Position numbers and translations under genes: made by a program. Below the pieces are notes generated by a model that saw nothing but the letters and a program-made list of their open reading frames with translations, did not search any database and was not told the origin of the DNA. From the NCBI RefSeq assembly GCF_001426265.1, contig NZ_LMDG01000004.1, forward strand, positions 41,337-105,336: a DNA stretch of 64,000 bases, given 5' to 3'. Source of the stretch: Rhizobium sp. Root1220 (GTDB lineage Bacteria > Pseudomonadota > Alphaproteobacteria > Rhizobiales > Rhizobiaceae). Shown piece after piece: positions 1 through 9,108 of this stretch (positions within the stretch are counted from its first letter, which is position 1; each line of letters opens with the position of its first letter).

Positions 1-148
1 CAGTTGAATCGTCGCAGCACCCGACGTGGCCGCACTCTCGGCATAGACGTAGGTGAACCCAGGTTTCACCAACCTCCAGGCACTCCTCACAGCCCAGTGT
101 CTGAGGCACGACAGACTTGATCGAAGTTTGATGGTTGCAGCGCTTCAT
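1..148 (-). CDS. UBP-type zinc finger protein, partial (C-terminus beyond left edge)
   Basis: Reading leftwards from an ATG at 148, with AGGAAG just upstream, the 49 visible codons contain C4 and H6, then GCEECL, WVHLRLC and CGHVGCCD. This Cys/His spacing is that of the ZnF-UBP family, which binds ubiquitin tails in eukaryotes; small bacterial members of about 90-100 residues have no settled function. The final His pair of the domain would lie outside the window. No neighbour to its right is arranged as an operon with it. The family call rests on the cysteine pattern; the function is unknown. Confidence 0.7.
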   Translation of the reverse strand, partial: MKRCNHQTSIKSVVPQTLGCEECLEVGETWVHLRLCRECGHVGCCDDST

Positions 149-386
149 CGGCACTTCCTGAATTCTGCCCGGTGACTGGCGACAATGTAGCCGAAAATGC
201 CAGTTCAGCCACTCATATCGTCATCAATGCCCCTTCAGCGATCTGGACTTCTGACGTCAGCGTGCCGAAACAGCTAAGCATGTTGATTGCGAGCGGCGGC
301 GACAGGGCGACAAAGTGGCTGACGAACCCAGCAGCGAACCCTGCTTTAATGCCACGTCTTGAACAGCCGAAGTAGCGGTGGGAGTG

Positions 387-641
387 ATGTCAGAACGTAT
401 GTCCGAACGCGCCAAGGGCGAGATCGAAGCCATTTTGAGAAGGCTGTATGATGTTTCGCCAGAACTGGACAAACTTGCCGCCGATTGTGAGAGAGCGTTG
501 AGGCTCAACGCTGAAGCAAATGGTGACTACATTTCCTCGCGCACCGTGCAGGCATTTTCGGAAATGAACGAGGCTGTGCGGAAGCTTTACTCTTCGGCGC
601 AGACAATCGTAGTGCGGTTTGGCATGACAATCAGTATCTGA
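387..641 (+). CDS. Small hypothetical protein
   Basis: An 84-residue, highly charged, probably helical protein with no signal peptide or membrane segment. I do not recognise its family. The start is chosen at the ATG at 387, which has GGTGGGAG just upstream; a second ATG at 399 is also possible. It lies 71 bases before ligD on the same strand, so it could be co-transcribed with it. Composition is protein-like ([18 protein letters not shown] and so on), whereas the overlapping opposite-strand reading frame looks like a shadow. Confidence 0.5.
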   Translation: MSERMSERAKGEIEAILRRLYDVSPELDKLAADCERALRLNAEANGDYISSRTVQAFSEMNEAVRKLYSSAQTIVVRFGMTISI

Positions 642-712
642 ACGAACGTAAAGGCGGGAACTTATGGCCGCCTCGTAGCATTGGAACTGTAGATCAGGTT
701 CGAGGTGTTCCC

Positions 713-3367
713 ATGGCAGACAACCTTTCAAAGTACCGCGAAAAGCGTGACTTCAAGAAGACTGCCGAGCCGAGCGGCGACGTATCAGTGAAGCCGTCCA
801 ATCGACGACGCTTCGTCATACAGAAGCACGATGCAACCCGTCTTCACTACGACCTGCGACTTGAGTTGGATGGAGTATTCAAATCGTGGGCCGTGACCAA
901 GGGACCATCACTCGACCCCCACGATAAGCGTCTCGCCGTTGAGGTGGAAGATCACCCCTTAGACTATGGTGACTTCGAAGGTACCATCCCGAAGGGTGAA
1001 TACGGTGGGGGCACCGTTATGCTCTGGGACAGGGGTTATTGGGAGCCGGAGGGAAATAAAACAGTCGAAGACGCCCTGGCGAAGGGCGACTTCAAGTTTA
1101 CCCTTGAAGGTGATCGGCTCCACGGAAGCTTTGTCCTGGTCCGCATGCGTAGCAGGGAAGGCGAAAAGCGCACAAATTGGCTTTTGATCAAGCACCACGA
1201 TAGCCATTCCGTCGACGGAGACGGCGCGGCGGTGCTCGAAGAAAACGACACATCTGTCGCGTCTGGTAGAACAATGGATGCCATCGCGTCAGGAAAAGGT
1301 CGGAGGCCAAAGCCATTCATGACGCAGGGTGGTGCGGTTGAGGCTGATGCCGTCTGGGACAGCAGCGAGGGCCTCGCAGCCGAAGAGCGGAGGGCAGGAG
1401 GAAAATCGAAGCCCAAGGCGGCAAAGAAAGCTGCCGCTCCTGCAATGCCTGCGTTCGTGGAACCGCAACTCTGCGAAACCTTAGAGCGGCCGCCTTCGGC
1501 CTCCGGGTGGATTCACGAGATCAAGTTCGACGGATACCGGATCCAGATGCGCATCCAAGACGGCGAAGTTACCCTCAAGACCCGAAAGGGATTGGACTGG
1601 ACGGCCAAGTATCCTGCGATTGCGAAATCTGGATCAGATCTCCCGGCCGCCATTATCGATGGTGAGATATGCGCTCTTGATGAGCATGGTGCTCCTGATT
1701 TCGCAGCACTGCAGGCTGCTTTATCGGAAGGGAAAACCGATGATCTGGTCTACTTCGCCTTCGATCTGATATTCGATGGTAGCGAAGACCTCCGCGATCT
1801 GCCTCTGACGGAACGAAAGGATCGGTTGTCAGCACTGTTGTCCGATGCCGGTGACGATCCGCGTCTACGTTTTGTCGAGCATTTCGAGACCGGCGGCGAT
1901 GCGGTCCTGAGATCGGCATGTAAGCTCTCTCTTGAGGGAATCGTCTCCAAGAAGGCCGATGCCACATACCAGTCCGGGAGAACCAAGACCTGGGCGAAGT
2001 CGAAATGCAGGGCGGGCCATGAGGTCGTCATTGGCGCTTATGCGACAACCAACGGCAGATTCCGGTCTCTGCTGGTTGGCGTCAATCGCGGCGATCATTT
2101 CGTTTACGTGGGTCGGGTTGGAACAGGCTATCGAGGCAGCGTTGTCGACAAGCTGCTGCCGCGCCTGGAGAAGATGCGGGCTGCGAAGTCTCCCTTCACG
2201 GGGCTCGGTGCGCCGAAGGGTAGCTCCGACATTGCCTGGTTGAAGCCCAAGCTGGTGGCGGAAATCGAATTCGCCGGTTGGACTGCCGACGGCCAAGTCC
2301 GGCAAGCAGCTTTCAAGGGCTTGCGAGAAGACAAGCCAGCCAACGAGGTAGAAGCTGAGAAGCCTGCCAAGCCAGCCACGACGGATGTGCCGGACCCCGA
2401 AACCGACGAGGCCGTTAAACCAAAGCCTTCGACGTTTCGTAAGGGCGCGAAGGTCGCGGTGATGGGTGTCTTGATCTCCAGCCCGGACAAGCCACTGTGG
2501 CCGGATGCGCTCGACGATGAACCGGTGACAAAGGTCGATCTAGGGCAATATTACGAAGCCGTGGGTCCATGGCTCATCGATCACATCAGGGGGCGGCCAT
2601 GCTCGATCATCCGCACCCCGGACGGCATTGGCGGTGAGCAGTTCTTCCAGCGACACGCTATGCAGGGTACATCGAACCTCATTGAGCAGGTGAAGGTATC
2701 TGGCGACAAGCTGCCTTACCTGCAGGTCGACCGCGTCGAGGGACTTGCAGCTATCGCGCAAATTGGGGGAACCGAACTTCATCCATGGAACTGCGAACCG
2801 AACCAGCCGGAAGTCCCTGGACGCTTGGTCTTCGATCTCGACCCGGGTCCCGATGTTGACTTCGCAACGGTGATCGAGGGTGCACGGGAAGTTCGGGATC
2901 GATTGGAGGATCTGGGCCTCATCAGTTTCTGCAAAACAACCGGGGGCAAGGGCCTCCATGTGGTGACACCGTTGTTGGTGCCCAAGGGCAAAAAGCTAAG
3001 CTGGGATGAAGGGAAGGCGTTCGCCCACGATGTCTGTGAGGAGATGGCACGGGACAACCCCGACCGCTATCTCATCAAGATGTCGAAGGCCCAACGGAAC
3101 GGCCGCATCTTCCTGGACTACTTGCGGAACGACAGGACATCGACGGCCGTAGCCCCTCTGTCGCCGCGTGCGCGGCCAGGAGCCACTGTTTCGATGCCCT
3201 TGAACTGGACGCAAGTCAAAGCAGGTCTCGATCCGAAGCGGTTCACAATTCGCACAGTTCCGGGTTTGCTGAAAAATAGCACGGCATGGCAAGACTATTG
3301 CGACGGTCAGCGTTCGCTAGAACAAGCGATCAAGAGGCTCAACAAGGGTAAAAAGCGGGCGGCGTAG
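713..3367 (+). CDS. ligD: Multifunctional ATP-dependent DNA ligase D (NHEJ)
   Basis: LigD processes and seals double-strand breaks held by Ku. All three domains are present in the usual Pseudomonas/rhizobial order. The 3'-phosphoesterase domain is at about residues 30-165 ([18 protein letters not shown] with H39 and H45, then [13 protein letters not shown]). The ATP-dependent ligase domain spans about 245-560, with the adenylated lysine K271 in EIKFDGYR. The archaeo-eukaryotic-primase-like polymerase spans about 585-870, with metal-binding D708 and D710 in VFDLDPG. At 884 residues it is full length with no missing motif. The ATG at 713 is preceded by GAGGTG. It converges with the two ku genes across a 411-base gap, so repair partners sit together but are transcribed separately. 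No convincing stress promoter was found in front of it. Confidence 0.97.
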   Translation: MADNLSKYREKRDFKKTAEPSGDVSVKPSNRRRFVIQKHDATRLHYDLRLELDGVFKSWAVTKGPSLDPHDKRLAVEVEDHPLDYGDFEGTIPKGEYGGGTVMLWDRGYWEPEGNKTVEDALAKGDFKFTLEGDRLHGSFVLVRMRSREGEKRTNWLLIKHHDSHSVDGDGAAVLEENDTSVASGRTMDAIASGKGRRPKPFMTQGGAVEADAVWDSSEGLAAEERRAGGKSKPKAAKKAAAPAMPAFVEPQLCETLERPPSASGWIHEIKFDGYRIQMRIQDGEVTLKTRKGLDWTAKYPAIAKSGSDLPAAIIDGEICALDEHGAPDFAALQAALSEGKTDDLVYFAFDLIFDGSEDLRDLPLTERKDRLSALLSDAGDDPRLRFVEHFETGGDAVLRSACKLSLEGIVSKKADATYQSGRTKTWAKSKCRAGHEVVIGAYATTNGRFRSLLVGVNRGDHFVYVGRVGTGYRGSVVDKLLPRLEKMRAAKSPFTGLGAPKGSSDIAWLKPKLVAEIEFAGWTADGQVRQAAFKGLREDKPANEVEAEKPAKPATTDVPDPETDEAVKPKPSTFRKGAKVAVMGVLISSPDKPLWPDALDDEPVTKVDLGQYYEAVGPWLIDHIRGRPCSIIRTPDGIGGEQFFQRHAMQGTSNLIEQVKVSGDKLPYLQVDRVEGLAAIAQIGGTELHPWNCEPNQPEVPGRLVFDLDPGPDVDFATVIEGAREVRDRLEDLGLISFCKTTGGKGLHVVTPLLVPKGKKLSWDEGKAFAHDVCEEMARDNPDRYLIKMSKAQRNGRIFLDYLRNDRTSTAVAPLSPRARPGATVSMPLNWTQVKAGLDPKRFTIRTVPGLLKNSTAWQDYCDGQRSLEQAIKRLNKGKKRAA

Positions 3368-3778
3368 ATGGCCACACGAGACTAGCCTCAGCGATTAAGA
3401 TGACCTACACGGTGAAGACGGCCACCGATCGGTCCTTCTCTCTCTGGTCGCCGCCTGGTCCGACAATACTGGCAGGTCGCGGAAGGTAGCGCCGGACCAA
3501 CGAGTCCCACTTCTTCTCCGATAAAGACCAGGATGGCCGCGGACGACAACGGTGTCTGGTGGGCACACGTTCGAGCGCGGTTCACACGGTCGATGGCGCT
3601 ATGGTTTTCCTGCATCATAGGGGTCTGGCCGAGCCGAGCGACGTCTTCTGCCGTCGCTACAATGATCGCGAAAAAGAGCTGCAACACCACGCATTGGCGG
3701 CTCAAGTCTCCGAGATCGTGTTACCTCCCAAGACGGAGCAGGGCGCTCCGACATGCTTCGTGCTTGGATAACACAGTA
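3368..3778. other. Intergenic gap between ligD and ku (no gene recognised)
   Basis: This gap separates the convergent ends of ligD and the downstream ku gene. Several short frames are open on both strands, but none has a plausible start with a ribosome site or a recognisable motif. I saw no strong hairpin with a T-run. Confidence 0.5.
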
Positions 3779-4597
3779 TCAGCCCGATTTTCTCGACTTC
3801 AGCTCCCTCTGTACCGATTTCTTGAGCGCATCCATGATGTTGATGACATTGCTGGACCTGTTGTCTTCGTCCTTTTTAGATTTTGACGCCCCGTTTCTTG
3901 CCGGTTTGCCCTTCCTCTTGTCAGCGATCAGCCTGATTAAGCTCTCCTGAATCGGGTCGGAAACCATTTCTGGCGACCATTCCTTCATCCGCCTTTTAAT
4001 AATGTTTTCGAGCGCGGCCACGCCCTTCGCGTCCGACTTCTTGTCAATGCCAGCGAAATATTTGCTTTCCGGCCGTACTTCGTCCCCAAAGCGCAGCGTC
4101 CAGACCACGATACCGTCGCCGCGAGGCTCAAGGACGACAGCCCGCTCACGACGGCCAAGGACTACACGCGATACACCGATGACATCTTGCGCCTTCATCG
4201 CTTCCCGGATGACGGCGAATGCCTCGTCGCCAATCTTTTCGTTTGCGGTTAAATAGTAGGGCGTATCGAGGTAAATCCATTCGATCTTGTCACGAGCAAC
4301 GAACTGCTCGATGTCCATTGTCCGGACGGTTTCTAGCTCAACGGATTCGAGTTCTTCGTCCGTCAAAATCACGTAATCGTCTTCTCCGCGTTCGTAGCCG
4401 TTGGCCTCATTCTCGGCGGTGACCGGCTTTCCGGTAACGCTGTCGATGTACTGCGAAATGACCCGGTTGCCTGTCTCTTTGTTCAACGTGTGAAATCGAA
4501 CTTTCTCGCTCTCCGACGTCGCGGGCACCATAGCCACCGGGCAGGTGACGAGCGAGAGCTTGAGATAGCCTCTCCAATAGGGACGACGAAGGGCCAT
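3779..4597 (-). CDS. ku: Ku DNA-end-binding protein (second of tandem pair)
   Basis: A bacterial Ku homologue of 272 residues that should encircle broken DNA ends and recruit LigD. It begins MALRRPYWRGYLKLSLVTCPV, the standard Ku opening, and continues through the beta-barrel/ring region (VRFHTLNKETGNRVISQY, DDYVILTDEELESV, IEWIYLDTPYYL, VVWTLRFGDEVRP). The tail is basic (KRKGKPARNGASKSKK) and could contact DNA. The start at 4597 is preferred over an upstream in-frame ATG because the Ku family begins here. Only 4 bases separate it from the stop of the upstream ku gene, so the two are one operon. Two different Ku proteins per operon suggest a heterodimer, as described for some Sinorhizobium Ku pairs; that is inference here. 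Confidence 0.95.
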   Translation of the reverse strand: MALRRPYWRGYLKLSLVTCPVAMVPATSESEKVRFHTLNKETGNRVISQYIDSVTGKPVTAENEANGYERGEDDYVILTDEELESVELETVRTMDIEQFVARDKIEWIYLDTPYYLTANEKIGDEAFAVIREAMKAQDVIGVSRVVLGRRERAVVLEPRGDGIVVWTLRFGDEVRPESKYFAGIDKKSDAKGVAALENIIKRRMKEWSPEMVSDPIQESLIRLIADKRKGKPARNGASKSKKDEDNRSSNVINIMDALKKSVQRELKSRKSG

Positions 4598-4601
4598 GGC
4601 T

Positions 4602-5492
4602 TCAGCTCGCTTTCTTATGAGCGGTTTTGGAAATCGCCTTCGACGGTGTTGCAGCCGAGGCCGCCTTCTTTCCAACAATGGCGTTTACGCCCTTTGGTTT
4701 TTTGGTTGAGCTGTTGTCGACCCCCGCGCTCTCCCTGAGTGCATTGAGGAGGTCGTTCGGCTCCGAGACCTTTACTGATTTTGGCTTCGGCAGATTCCTG
4801 CCTTCGGCCTTGGCCTTTACCAGAGCGGCGAGGGCGGTTTCATAGCGATCATCAGTTTTACCTGGCTCGAACTCGCCCACCTTGGTGTCGATTATGTGCT
4901 TGGCAAGATCAAGCATCTCACCCTCGACCTTGACCTTCTTCACCTCCTTGAATGCTTCGTTGGCGGGCCGGACTTCATAGTCAAAATTGAGGGTAGTGGC
5001 GATCAATCCCTTCCCGTGGGGCCTGATCAGGACTGTCCGTATCCGCCTGAATAGAACCGTTCGGGCAATCGCCGCTGAACCCGTGTTCGCCAAAGCGTCC
5101 CGGATACTGGCGAACGCCTCTGTTGCCTCATCGTCTACGGGAACCAAATAATACGGTTTGTCGAAGTAGACGTCATCGACATCGCCGCAAGGAATGAATG
5201 CTTCTGCTTCCAACATTTTGTCAGACTCCGGGACGACAGCCGCCACCTCTTCCGGGTCGATCATGATGTAATCACCGTTACCGGTCTCAAAGCCTTTCAC
5301 TTGCTGATCGCGTTCGACAACTTTCTCGGTTTCGCTGTCGATAAACTCGCGTTTCAGCCGGTTGCCGGTCGTCTCGTTAAGCATGTGAAAACTGATGCGA
5401 TCAGAGGTCGATGCAGCCGTATATAGCCCGACGGCGCAGCTAAGCTCGCCGATCTTGAGGTGACCCTTCCAGTTTGCACGATGTTCGGTCAC
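4602..5492 (-). CDS. ku: Ku DNA-end-binding protein (first of tandem pair)
   Basis: A Ku family protein of 296 residues with a lysine/alanine-rich C-terminal extension (KKPKG...KKAASAATPSKAISKTAHKKAS). Family hallmarks are WKGHLKIGELSCAVGLYTA, ISFHMLNETTGNRLKREF, GDYIMIDPEEVAAV and VYFDKPYYL. The start is assigned to GTG at 5492, because GGAGGGAG lies just upstream and the family motif begins at residue 6; a longer reading frame to 5654 would add 54 residues of non-Ku sequence. It is the first gene of the ku-ku operon and has an EcfG-like promoter 31 bases upstream, pointing to stress or stationary-phase expression. Confidence 0.95.
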   Translation of the reverse strand: MTEHRANWKGHLKIGELSCAVGLYTAASTSDRISFHMLNETTGNRLKREFIDSETEKVVERDQQVKGFETGNGDYIMIDPEEVAAVVPESDKMLEAEAFIPCGDVDDVYFDKPYYLVPVDDEATEAFASIRDALANTGSAAIARTVLFRRIRTVLIRPHGKGLIATTLNFDYEVRPANEAFKEVKKVKVEGEMLDLAKHIIDTKVGEFEPGKTDDRYETALAALVKAKAEGRNLPKPKSVKVSEPNDLLNALRESAGVDNSSTKKPKGVNAIVGKKAASAATPSKAISKTAHKKAS

Positions 5493-5522
5493 TAGGTCTC
5501 CCTCCGAGATATTGAAGGCTGT

Positions 5523-5548
5523 AACAGTCAAGCCCGCCCCTTGGTTCC
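5523..5548 (-). promoter_or_regulatory. EcfG-like general-stress promoter of the ku operon
   Basis: On the - strand GGAAC (5548-5544) is followed after 17 bases by TGTT (5526-5523). The alphaproteobacterial EcfG/RpoE2 consensus is GGAAC-N16/17-CGTT. The distance to the GTG at 5492 fits a normal leader. No experimental support is available from sequence alone. Confidence 0.55.
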
Positions 5549-5607
5549 TAACTCCAGTTAACAAGATGAAAGCCGTCCTGCAGTAGCTGTGAAGCGTGGC
5601 CTCTGAG

Positions 5608-5649
5608 GCCACTCGTCTATAGCGCGATAGCGCGCCAAGGACGAGTGGC
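5608..5649. repeat. 10-bp perfect inverted repeat in divergent promoter region
   Basis: GCCACTCGTC (5608-5617) and GACGAGTGGC (5640-5649) are exact reverse complements around a 22-base centre that itself contains GCGCGATAGCGCGC. The palindrome GGCCTCTGAGGCC (5598-5610) abuts it on the left. It sits between the divergent ku operon and the 5732 gene, so it could be an operator or simply a hairpin. Confidence 0.6.
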
Positions 5650-5676
5650 AACACACGTCGTCATAAATAAATCATT

Positions 5677-5701
5677 GGAACCTCTGGCTTTTCTGCGTGT
5701 T
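5677..5701 (+). promoter_or_regulatory. EcfG-like general-stress promoter
   Basis: GGAAC (5677-5681), 16 bases, then TGTT (5698-5701), 30 bases before the ATG at 5732. This matches the EcfG consensus with one permitted change in the -10 element and would drive the 5732-6679 gene pair. Confidence 0.55.
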
Positions 5702-5731
5702 TCCCGCTCATCCAGACAGGAGATAACATCA

Positions 5732-6043
5732 ATGCAGAAAATCGCCATCCTCTCCGCCAGCCTGATCCTCACGGCATCTGCGGCTTTCGCCCAGAGCGAA
5801 ACGCCAAGCAGCTCACAAACAACGCCTGCGGTCAATACCGAACAGAATCCTGGTGCGCCCATCGCTGGCAAGAACAGCTTCACCGAAGACCAGGCAAAGT
5901 CCCGTATCGAAGAGGCAGGTTACAGCGACGTAGCTGGGTTGAAGCTCGACGATCAGGGCGTCTGGCGCGCGACCGCTTCCAAAGACGGCAAGCCCGGCAG
6001 CGTCTCGCTCGACTTTCAGGGCAACGTCACGCTTGCCAAGTAA
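5732..6043 (+). CDS. Small secreted protein, PepSY-like
   Basis: A 103-residue exported protein. The ATG at 5732 follows AGGAGA and opens a clear signal peptide (MQKIAILSASLILTASAAFA, cleavage after AFA). The mature part is Ser/Thr/Gln-rich, then SFTEDQAKSRIEEAGYSDVAGLKLDDQGVW... with an alternating strand-helix pattern resembling the PepSY/YpeB-type fold (helix AKSRIEEAGY, strands GVWRATAS and GSVSLDFQGNV). Function is unknown. It is followed 21 bases later by a YflT-like stress gene, probably in one transcript from the EcfG-like promoter. Confidence 0.75.
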   Translation: MQKIAILSASLILTASAAFAQSETPSSSQTTPAVNTEQNPGAPIAGKNSFTEDQAKSRIEEAGYSDVAGLKLDDQGVWRATASKDGKPGSVSLDFQGNVTLAK

Positions 6044-6064
6044 CAACTAAAACGGAGTAATTCC

Positions 6065-6679
6065 ATGAAGACCACGATCACAGGGCTTTACGACAGCTAC
6101 AATGATGCCAAGGCGGCCGTGAAGGCCCTCGAAAATGCCGGCGTATCGTCCGACGACATCAGCATCGTCACCAACAAGGCCAACGGTGACGCTGATATCG
6201 AAGGGCAGGGCAACCGGGCAGGCGAGGGTGCTGGCACGGGCGCAGGCATCGGTGCAATCGCTGGCGGCGCGGGCGGTCTCCTGACCGGCCTTGGCATGCT
6301 GGCAATCCCCGGCGTCGGGCCGGTGGTCGCTGCTGGCTGGCTTGCCGCCACGGCGGCCGGTGCGGTCGCAGGCGCGGTTGCGGGCGGTGCCGTGGGCGGC
6401 ATCGTCGGCGCAATGGTCGAATCCGGAGTGCCGGAAGAGGACGCGAACTTCTACGCCGAAAGCATTCGTCGCGGCGGCTCCGTGGTGACCGCCCGAGTGG
6501 AAGACGACCACCGCGCATCTGCTGAAGCGATCCTGAACAGCTCCCCGCGGGTGAACGTCGCAGATCGTCGCGCGCGCTATTCCGAGCAGGGGTGGACCCG
6601 TTTCGACGAAACCGCTGATCCCTACACGGACGAACAGATCACAGCCGAGCGCGACCGATATCGCGTCACCCGGCTTTAG
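6065..6679 (+). CDS. General stress protein (YflT/GSP17M-like) with glycine zipper
   Basis: A 204-residue protein. Residues 1-45 (TTITGLYDSYNDAKAAVKALENAGV...DDISIVTNKA) match the heat-induced stress protein YflT domain. Residues about 55-125 form a long Gly/Ala-rich hydrophobic stretch (GAGIGAIAGGAGGLLTGLG, AGAVAGAVAGGAVGGIVGA), a glycine zipper likely to sit in or on a membrane. A short C-terminal domain follows (GVPEEDANFYAESIRRGGSVVTARV). Such proteins are common in soil bacteria under general stress control; no enzymatic activity is known. It is second in the stress-promoter operon and is followed by a strong terminator. Confidence 0.85.
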   Translation: MKTTITGLYDSYNDAKAAVKALENAGVSSDDISIVTNKANGDADIEGQGNRAGEGAGTGAGIGAIAGGAGGLLTGLGMLAIPGVGPVVAAGWLAATAAGAVAGAVAGGAVGGIVGAMVESGVPEEDANFYAESIRRGGSVVTARVEDDHRASAEAILNSSPRVNVADRRARYSEQGWTRFDETADPYTDEQITAERDRYRVTRL

Positions 6680-6709
6680 CTGTTACACGGTACCGCGCAT
6701 CCATTGGGA

Positions 6710-6736
6710 GCCTCGCAGTCGTTGCGGGGCTTTTTT
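6710..6736 (+). terminator. Rho-independent terminator
   Basis: An 8-bp stem (6710-6717 with 6723-6730, one G-T pair) around a 5-base loop, followed by six T at 6731-6736. It closes the 5732-6679 operon. Confidence 0.8.
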
Positions 6737-6749
6737 GATCCTGGTGACC

Positions 6750-6774
6750 GGGACCTTTTGCCTTTGTCGGCGTT
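6750..6774 (+). promoter_or_regulatory. Possible EcfG-like promoter (one mismatch)
   Basis: GGGAC (6750-6754), 16 bases, CGTT (6771-6774). One base differs from GGAAC. It lies between the terminator and the 6870 membrane-protein gene and would give a 90-base leader. Confidence 0.3.
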
Positions 6775-6869
6775 GTCTTCGCACGATGAAGAGGAGACCG
6801 AAACGTCATCGAAACCAACCGCTGCGAAACAGCGCGCTGCAGGGCCAGCCCCAAAACAGGAGAGCGAAT

Positions 6870-7226
6870 ATGGTTATCAAAAACAACGACGCCGGGCCGC
6901 CGAAGGTCACGGAAACGGCCACGGAGGCCCGTCAGGGCAGCTACGGCAAGCCAACCTTGATCGTTCTCGGCTGTGCTATGCTACTCGCGCTACTCGCGTG
7001 GGGCGGTGTCGAGATGTGGGGCGAGAGCATTGATAGGGATGCAACCCCCACGGCATCGACGAAGACCGATCCGGTCAACGCCCAGCCATCCGGGCCCGAC
7101 ACGTTCGACAACAACGCTGCCGACGGCAGCAGTCGCCCGCCTGAAGCGATCGACCGATCGCCTACCCCCCGCGCCAGCGGCCCGACACAGGTCCCGACAC
7201 CTGCGGGAACCGAGAAAACGGAGTAG
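6870..7226 (+). CDS. Small single-pass membrane protein, hypothetical
   Basis: A 118-residue protein. The start at 6870 follows ACAGGAGAG and gives MVIKNNDAGPPKV. One transmembrane segment at about residues 31-52 (PTLIVLGCAMLLALLAWGG) is followed by a Pro/Thr/Asp-rich, probably disordered tail. No conserved domain is recognised. The longer upstream reading frame (from 6735) is rejected because it lacks a ribosome site and has a basic, non-protein-like composition. It is a plausible member of the same stress group as its neighbours. Confidence 0.65.
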   Translation: MVIKNNDAGPPKVTETATEARQGSYGKPTLIVLGCAMLLALLAWGGVEMWGESIDRDATPTASTKTDPVNAQPSGPDTFDNNAADGSSRPPEAIDRSPTPRASGPTQVPTPAGTEKTE

Positions 7227-8066
7227 ACTGAGAAAACAGAATCAGCGCATCTCAATCTCGAACGGACTGGCTGATCTCCGGGAAATCGTGCATTTCAAAA
7301 ATCCTCGGGAACACGATTGCTTAGTGGAGGTTCACTTTCCCCGATGATCAGATTTCTAATGGAGGAAATTGAGTTGGTATCCACGAACACAGGCACCTCT
7401 TTTAAAGGCGGCTCGACGCCTACATAGACTAAAGCCGCCTCACGGACGAAGGACACCAGCTCGTCCGGCAAGCAGGGCGGTTCGCATGAGCAGCACGTCA
7501 AGGCTGGCGAGCAGAGCCAAAGACCAGACGTGATTTGGAGCACTTCGGTCGGAGGATTGAAAGGGCGCGGATCCCTCCGCGCCCAAATTGCTTCGCGGAC
7601 CGCGCAGGGAATTCTGATCGTCGGCGACAGGCGCGTCCTGCGACGTGGTGAGGATTCGTGAGCGTCTTCACGAACTGGTGTAGCTGCCCGATTACATCGT
7701 CAGACTGGTGATTTCGGTGGGCGCTTGGCCGTCTTGATTCATTGATGTTATTCACACAACTACGAAAAGGCCGCCATGCGGACGGCCTTCGGTTTTATGG
7801 CTGGCGATCTCCAGCAACCTTGCTTTCGCGGGCTGCATTGGCCTGCGTTTCGGCTAGCTGCGCTCTGTGCCAAAACTGGGCGGCGGCATTGACCGAAACT
7901 GCGGCCTTAATAGTTATAGCAACGTACCAGAATCGGCGGGTCCGCGGCTGAGTGCGGCTCGCAACACCCGGGCAGGGTCCTTGCGACGAATTGAATAACC
8001 GGCTTATGCCGCATCCTCACCGTGCAGCAATAGACTAGCGTCGAGGCTGAATGTGATCCGGCTCCC
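7227..8066. other. 840-bp gap without a convincing gene
   Basis: No credible start/ribosome-site pair was found. A + frame near 7460-7510 reads SGKQGGSHEQHVKAGEQSQ, which resembles the KGG/stress-repeat proteins, but a TAG immediately upstream and the absence of a start suggest a remnant. A hairpin terminator lies at 7767-7795. Confidence 0.4.
7767..7795 (+). terminator. Hairpin terminator without an identified gene
   Basis: AAGGCCG (7767-7773) pairs with CGGCCTT (7783-7789) around a 9-base loop, followed by CGGTTTTA. No gene directly precedes it, so it may end an unrecognised small RNA or be left over from a lost gene. Confidence 0.55.
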
Positions 8067-8339
8067 TCACATCGAGGACGAGGGGACGACCCCAAGCGTG
8101 GGTCTGCGAGAGGCGTCATCAATGGTGTGATCGTCAGCTTCGTCGGTAGCCGAAGATCTAACTTCATCCTCTTCCCATCCCGCGTCGATTGCCGACGCGA
8201 TAAGTTCGGTCCGTCTCTCTTCATCGGAATCTCTCGACGTTTCGTTCAGGTGCTTGCGTGCAGTGTCCAGACACTGCTTGAGGTCGTCCAAACGTGCGGG
8301 GTCGCCGATCGAATGGCTTGGGGAGGCGACGTATGTCAT
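8067..8339 (-). CDS. Small acidic hypothetical protein, stress-type promoter
   Basis: A 90-residue protein starting MTYVASPSHSIGDPARLDDL at 8339, preceded by CACAGGAGCT. It is acidic and helical (DDLKQCLDTARKHLNE, DEERRTELIASAIDAGWEEDEV) with no membrane segment. The longer frame to 8441 is not preferred because the ribosome site and promoter fit the inner ATG. I do not recognise a family. An EcfG-like promoter 28 bases upstream suggests a general-stress gene. Confidence 0.65.
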   Translation of the reverse strand: MTYVASPSHSIGDPARLDDLKQCLDTARKHLNETSRDSDEERRTELIASAIDAGWEEDEVRSSATDEADDHTIDDASRRPTLGVVPSSSM

Positions 8340-8366
8340 GGCAATAGCTCCTGTGATTTCGAACAA

Positions 8367-8391
8367 AACTCCGAGGTCGTGCGGAAGTTCC
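8367..8391 (-). promoter_or_regulatory. EcfG-like general-stress promoter
   Basis: On the - strand GGAAC (8391-8387), 16 bases, AGTT (8370-8367). Spacing and distance to the ATG at 8339 match the other sites of this type in the window. Confidence 0.55.
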
Positions 8392-8689
8392 GGACCGACC
8401 AAGTTGGCGCTGCAGCTTCCAGAGCATCCTCCGATGGACACGTCCGCACGGAGAAACTCGAAGTTCCGTTGGCAAGCATGATTCCAACAGGGGGCATAAC
8501 TTGTTGGATTACGCCAGAGTGCCCGGTGGGCGGTTCGGCCAAGCTAAGGATGTAACACCGACATCCGAATTGGAAGGTATCCGCGATCACTGCTTGATCG
8601 GTTGGAACCTGCCGAGAAGATTTGGGACGGAGACTGTGGTCAAGGGTTTATTGTTGGAGCAGCTCGCGACCCAGCCCGAAGCACAGGCC

Positions 8690-9108
8690 TCAGTTATCCG
8701 CCGAAATGCTCCCCTCGAGTACGCCGCGGGCGACGTCGGTTCTTCCCCGGTCGATCTCGATTACGGTGTAAAGCTTGTCGTCGCGGAAGGCGCTCGCATT
8801 TGCTGTGGTCACGTCTTCGGCCGGGGCGGCATCAACTTCCGTGAAGTCGAGTTCGCGGCTTGCGGCAACAATGCGCGCCTCGCCAGCCGTTCGGGCGGCA
8901 ACAATCACCACCGTGAATTCGCCCAACGCGGATCGCTGGGCGCTGCGATCGGCTCGAGCCGGTAGATTGTAAGCTTCTCACTTCCAAGATCCGCGCCCCT
9001 GCGTGCTGCATCCCTTATCTGCGCCAAGCTTTCCAGCGACGCGCCGAAGGTGTTTGGGGTGGTAGCGTTATTGAAGTCATCGGTGCCCGTCTTCGAAACG
9101 TTCGACAT
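8690..9108 (-). pseudogene. Frameshifted small hypothetical gene
   Basis: Two overlapping - strand frames together spell one protein. The upstream frame ends TIYRLEPIAAPSDPRWANSRW-stop near 8905. The downstream frame continues GEFTVVIVAARTAGEARIVAA ... ASAFRDDKLYTVIEID to a stop at 8690. The layout (YRLxPI, DPxW, then G-E-V-x-V-x-A and E-A-R) is that of a small conserved rhizobial protein of unknown function. The frame breaks at about 8920, probably with loss of a few bases. The true start is uncertain: the ATG at 9108 lacks a good ribosome site. Confidence 0.55.

Noticed and set aside
693..709. GTTC-N5-GTTC just before ligD, considered as a LexA box
   Set aside because: The alphaproteobacterial LexA site needs 7 bases between the GTTC halves; here there are 5.
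683..709. GGAAC followed by TGTT upstream of ligD, considered as an EcfG promoter
   Set aside because: Spacing is 18 and the -10 element would end 4 bases before the ATG, leaving no leader.
7295..7543. 82-codon - strand frame
   Set aside because: Cys/Pro/Ser-rich product, no ribosome site, no motif.
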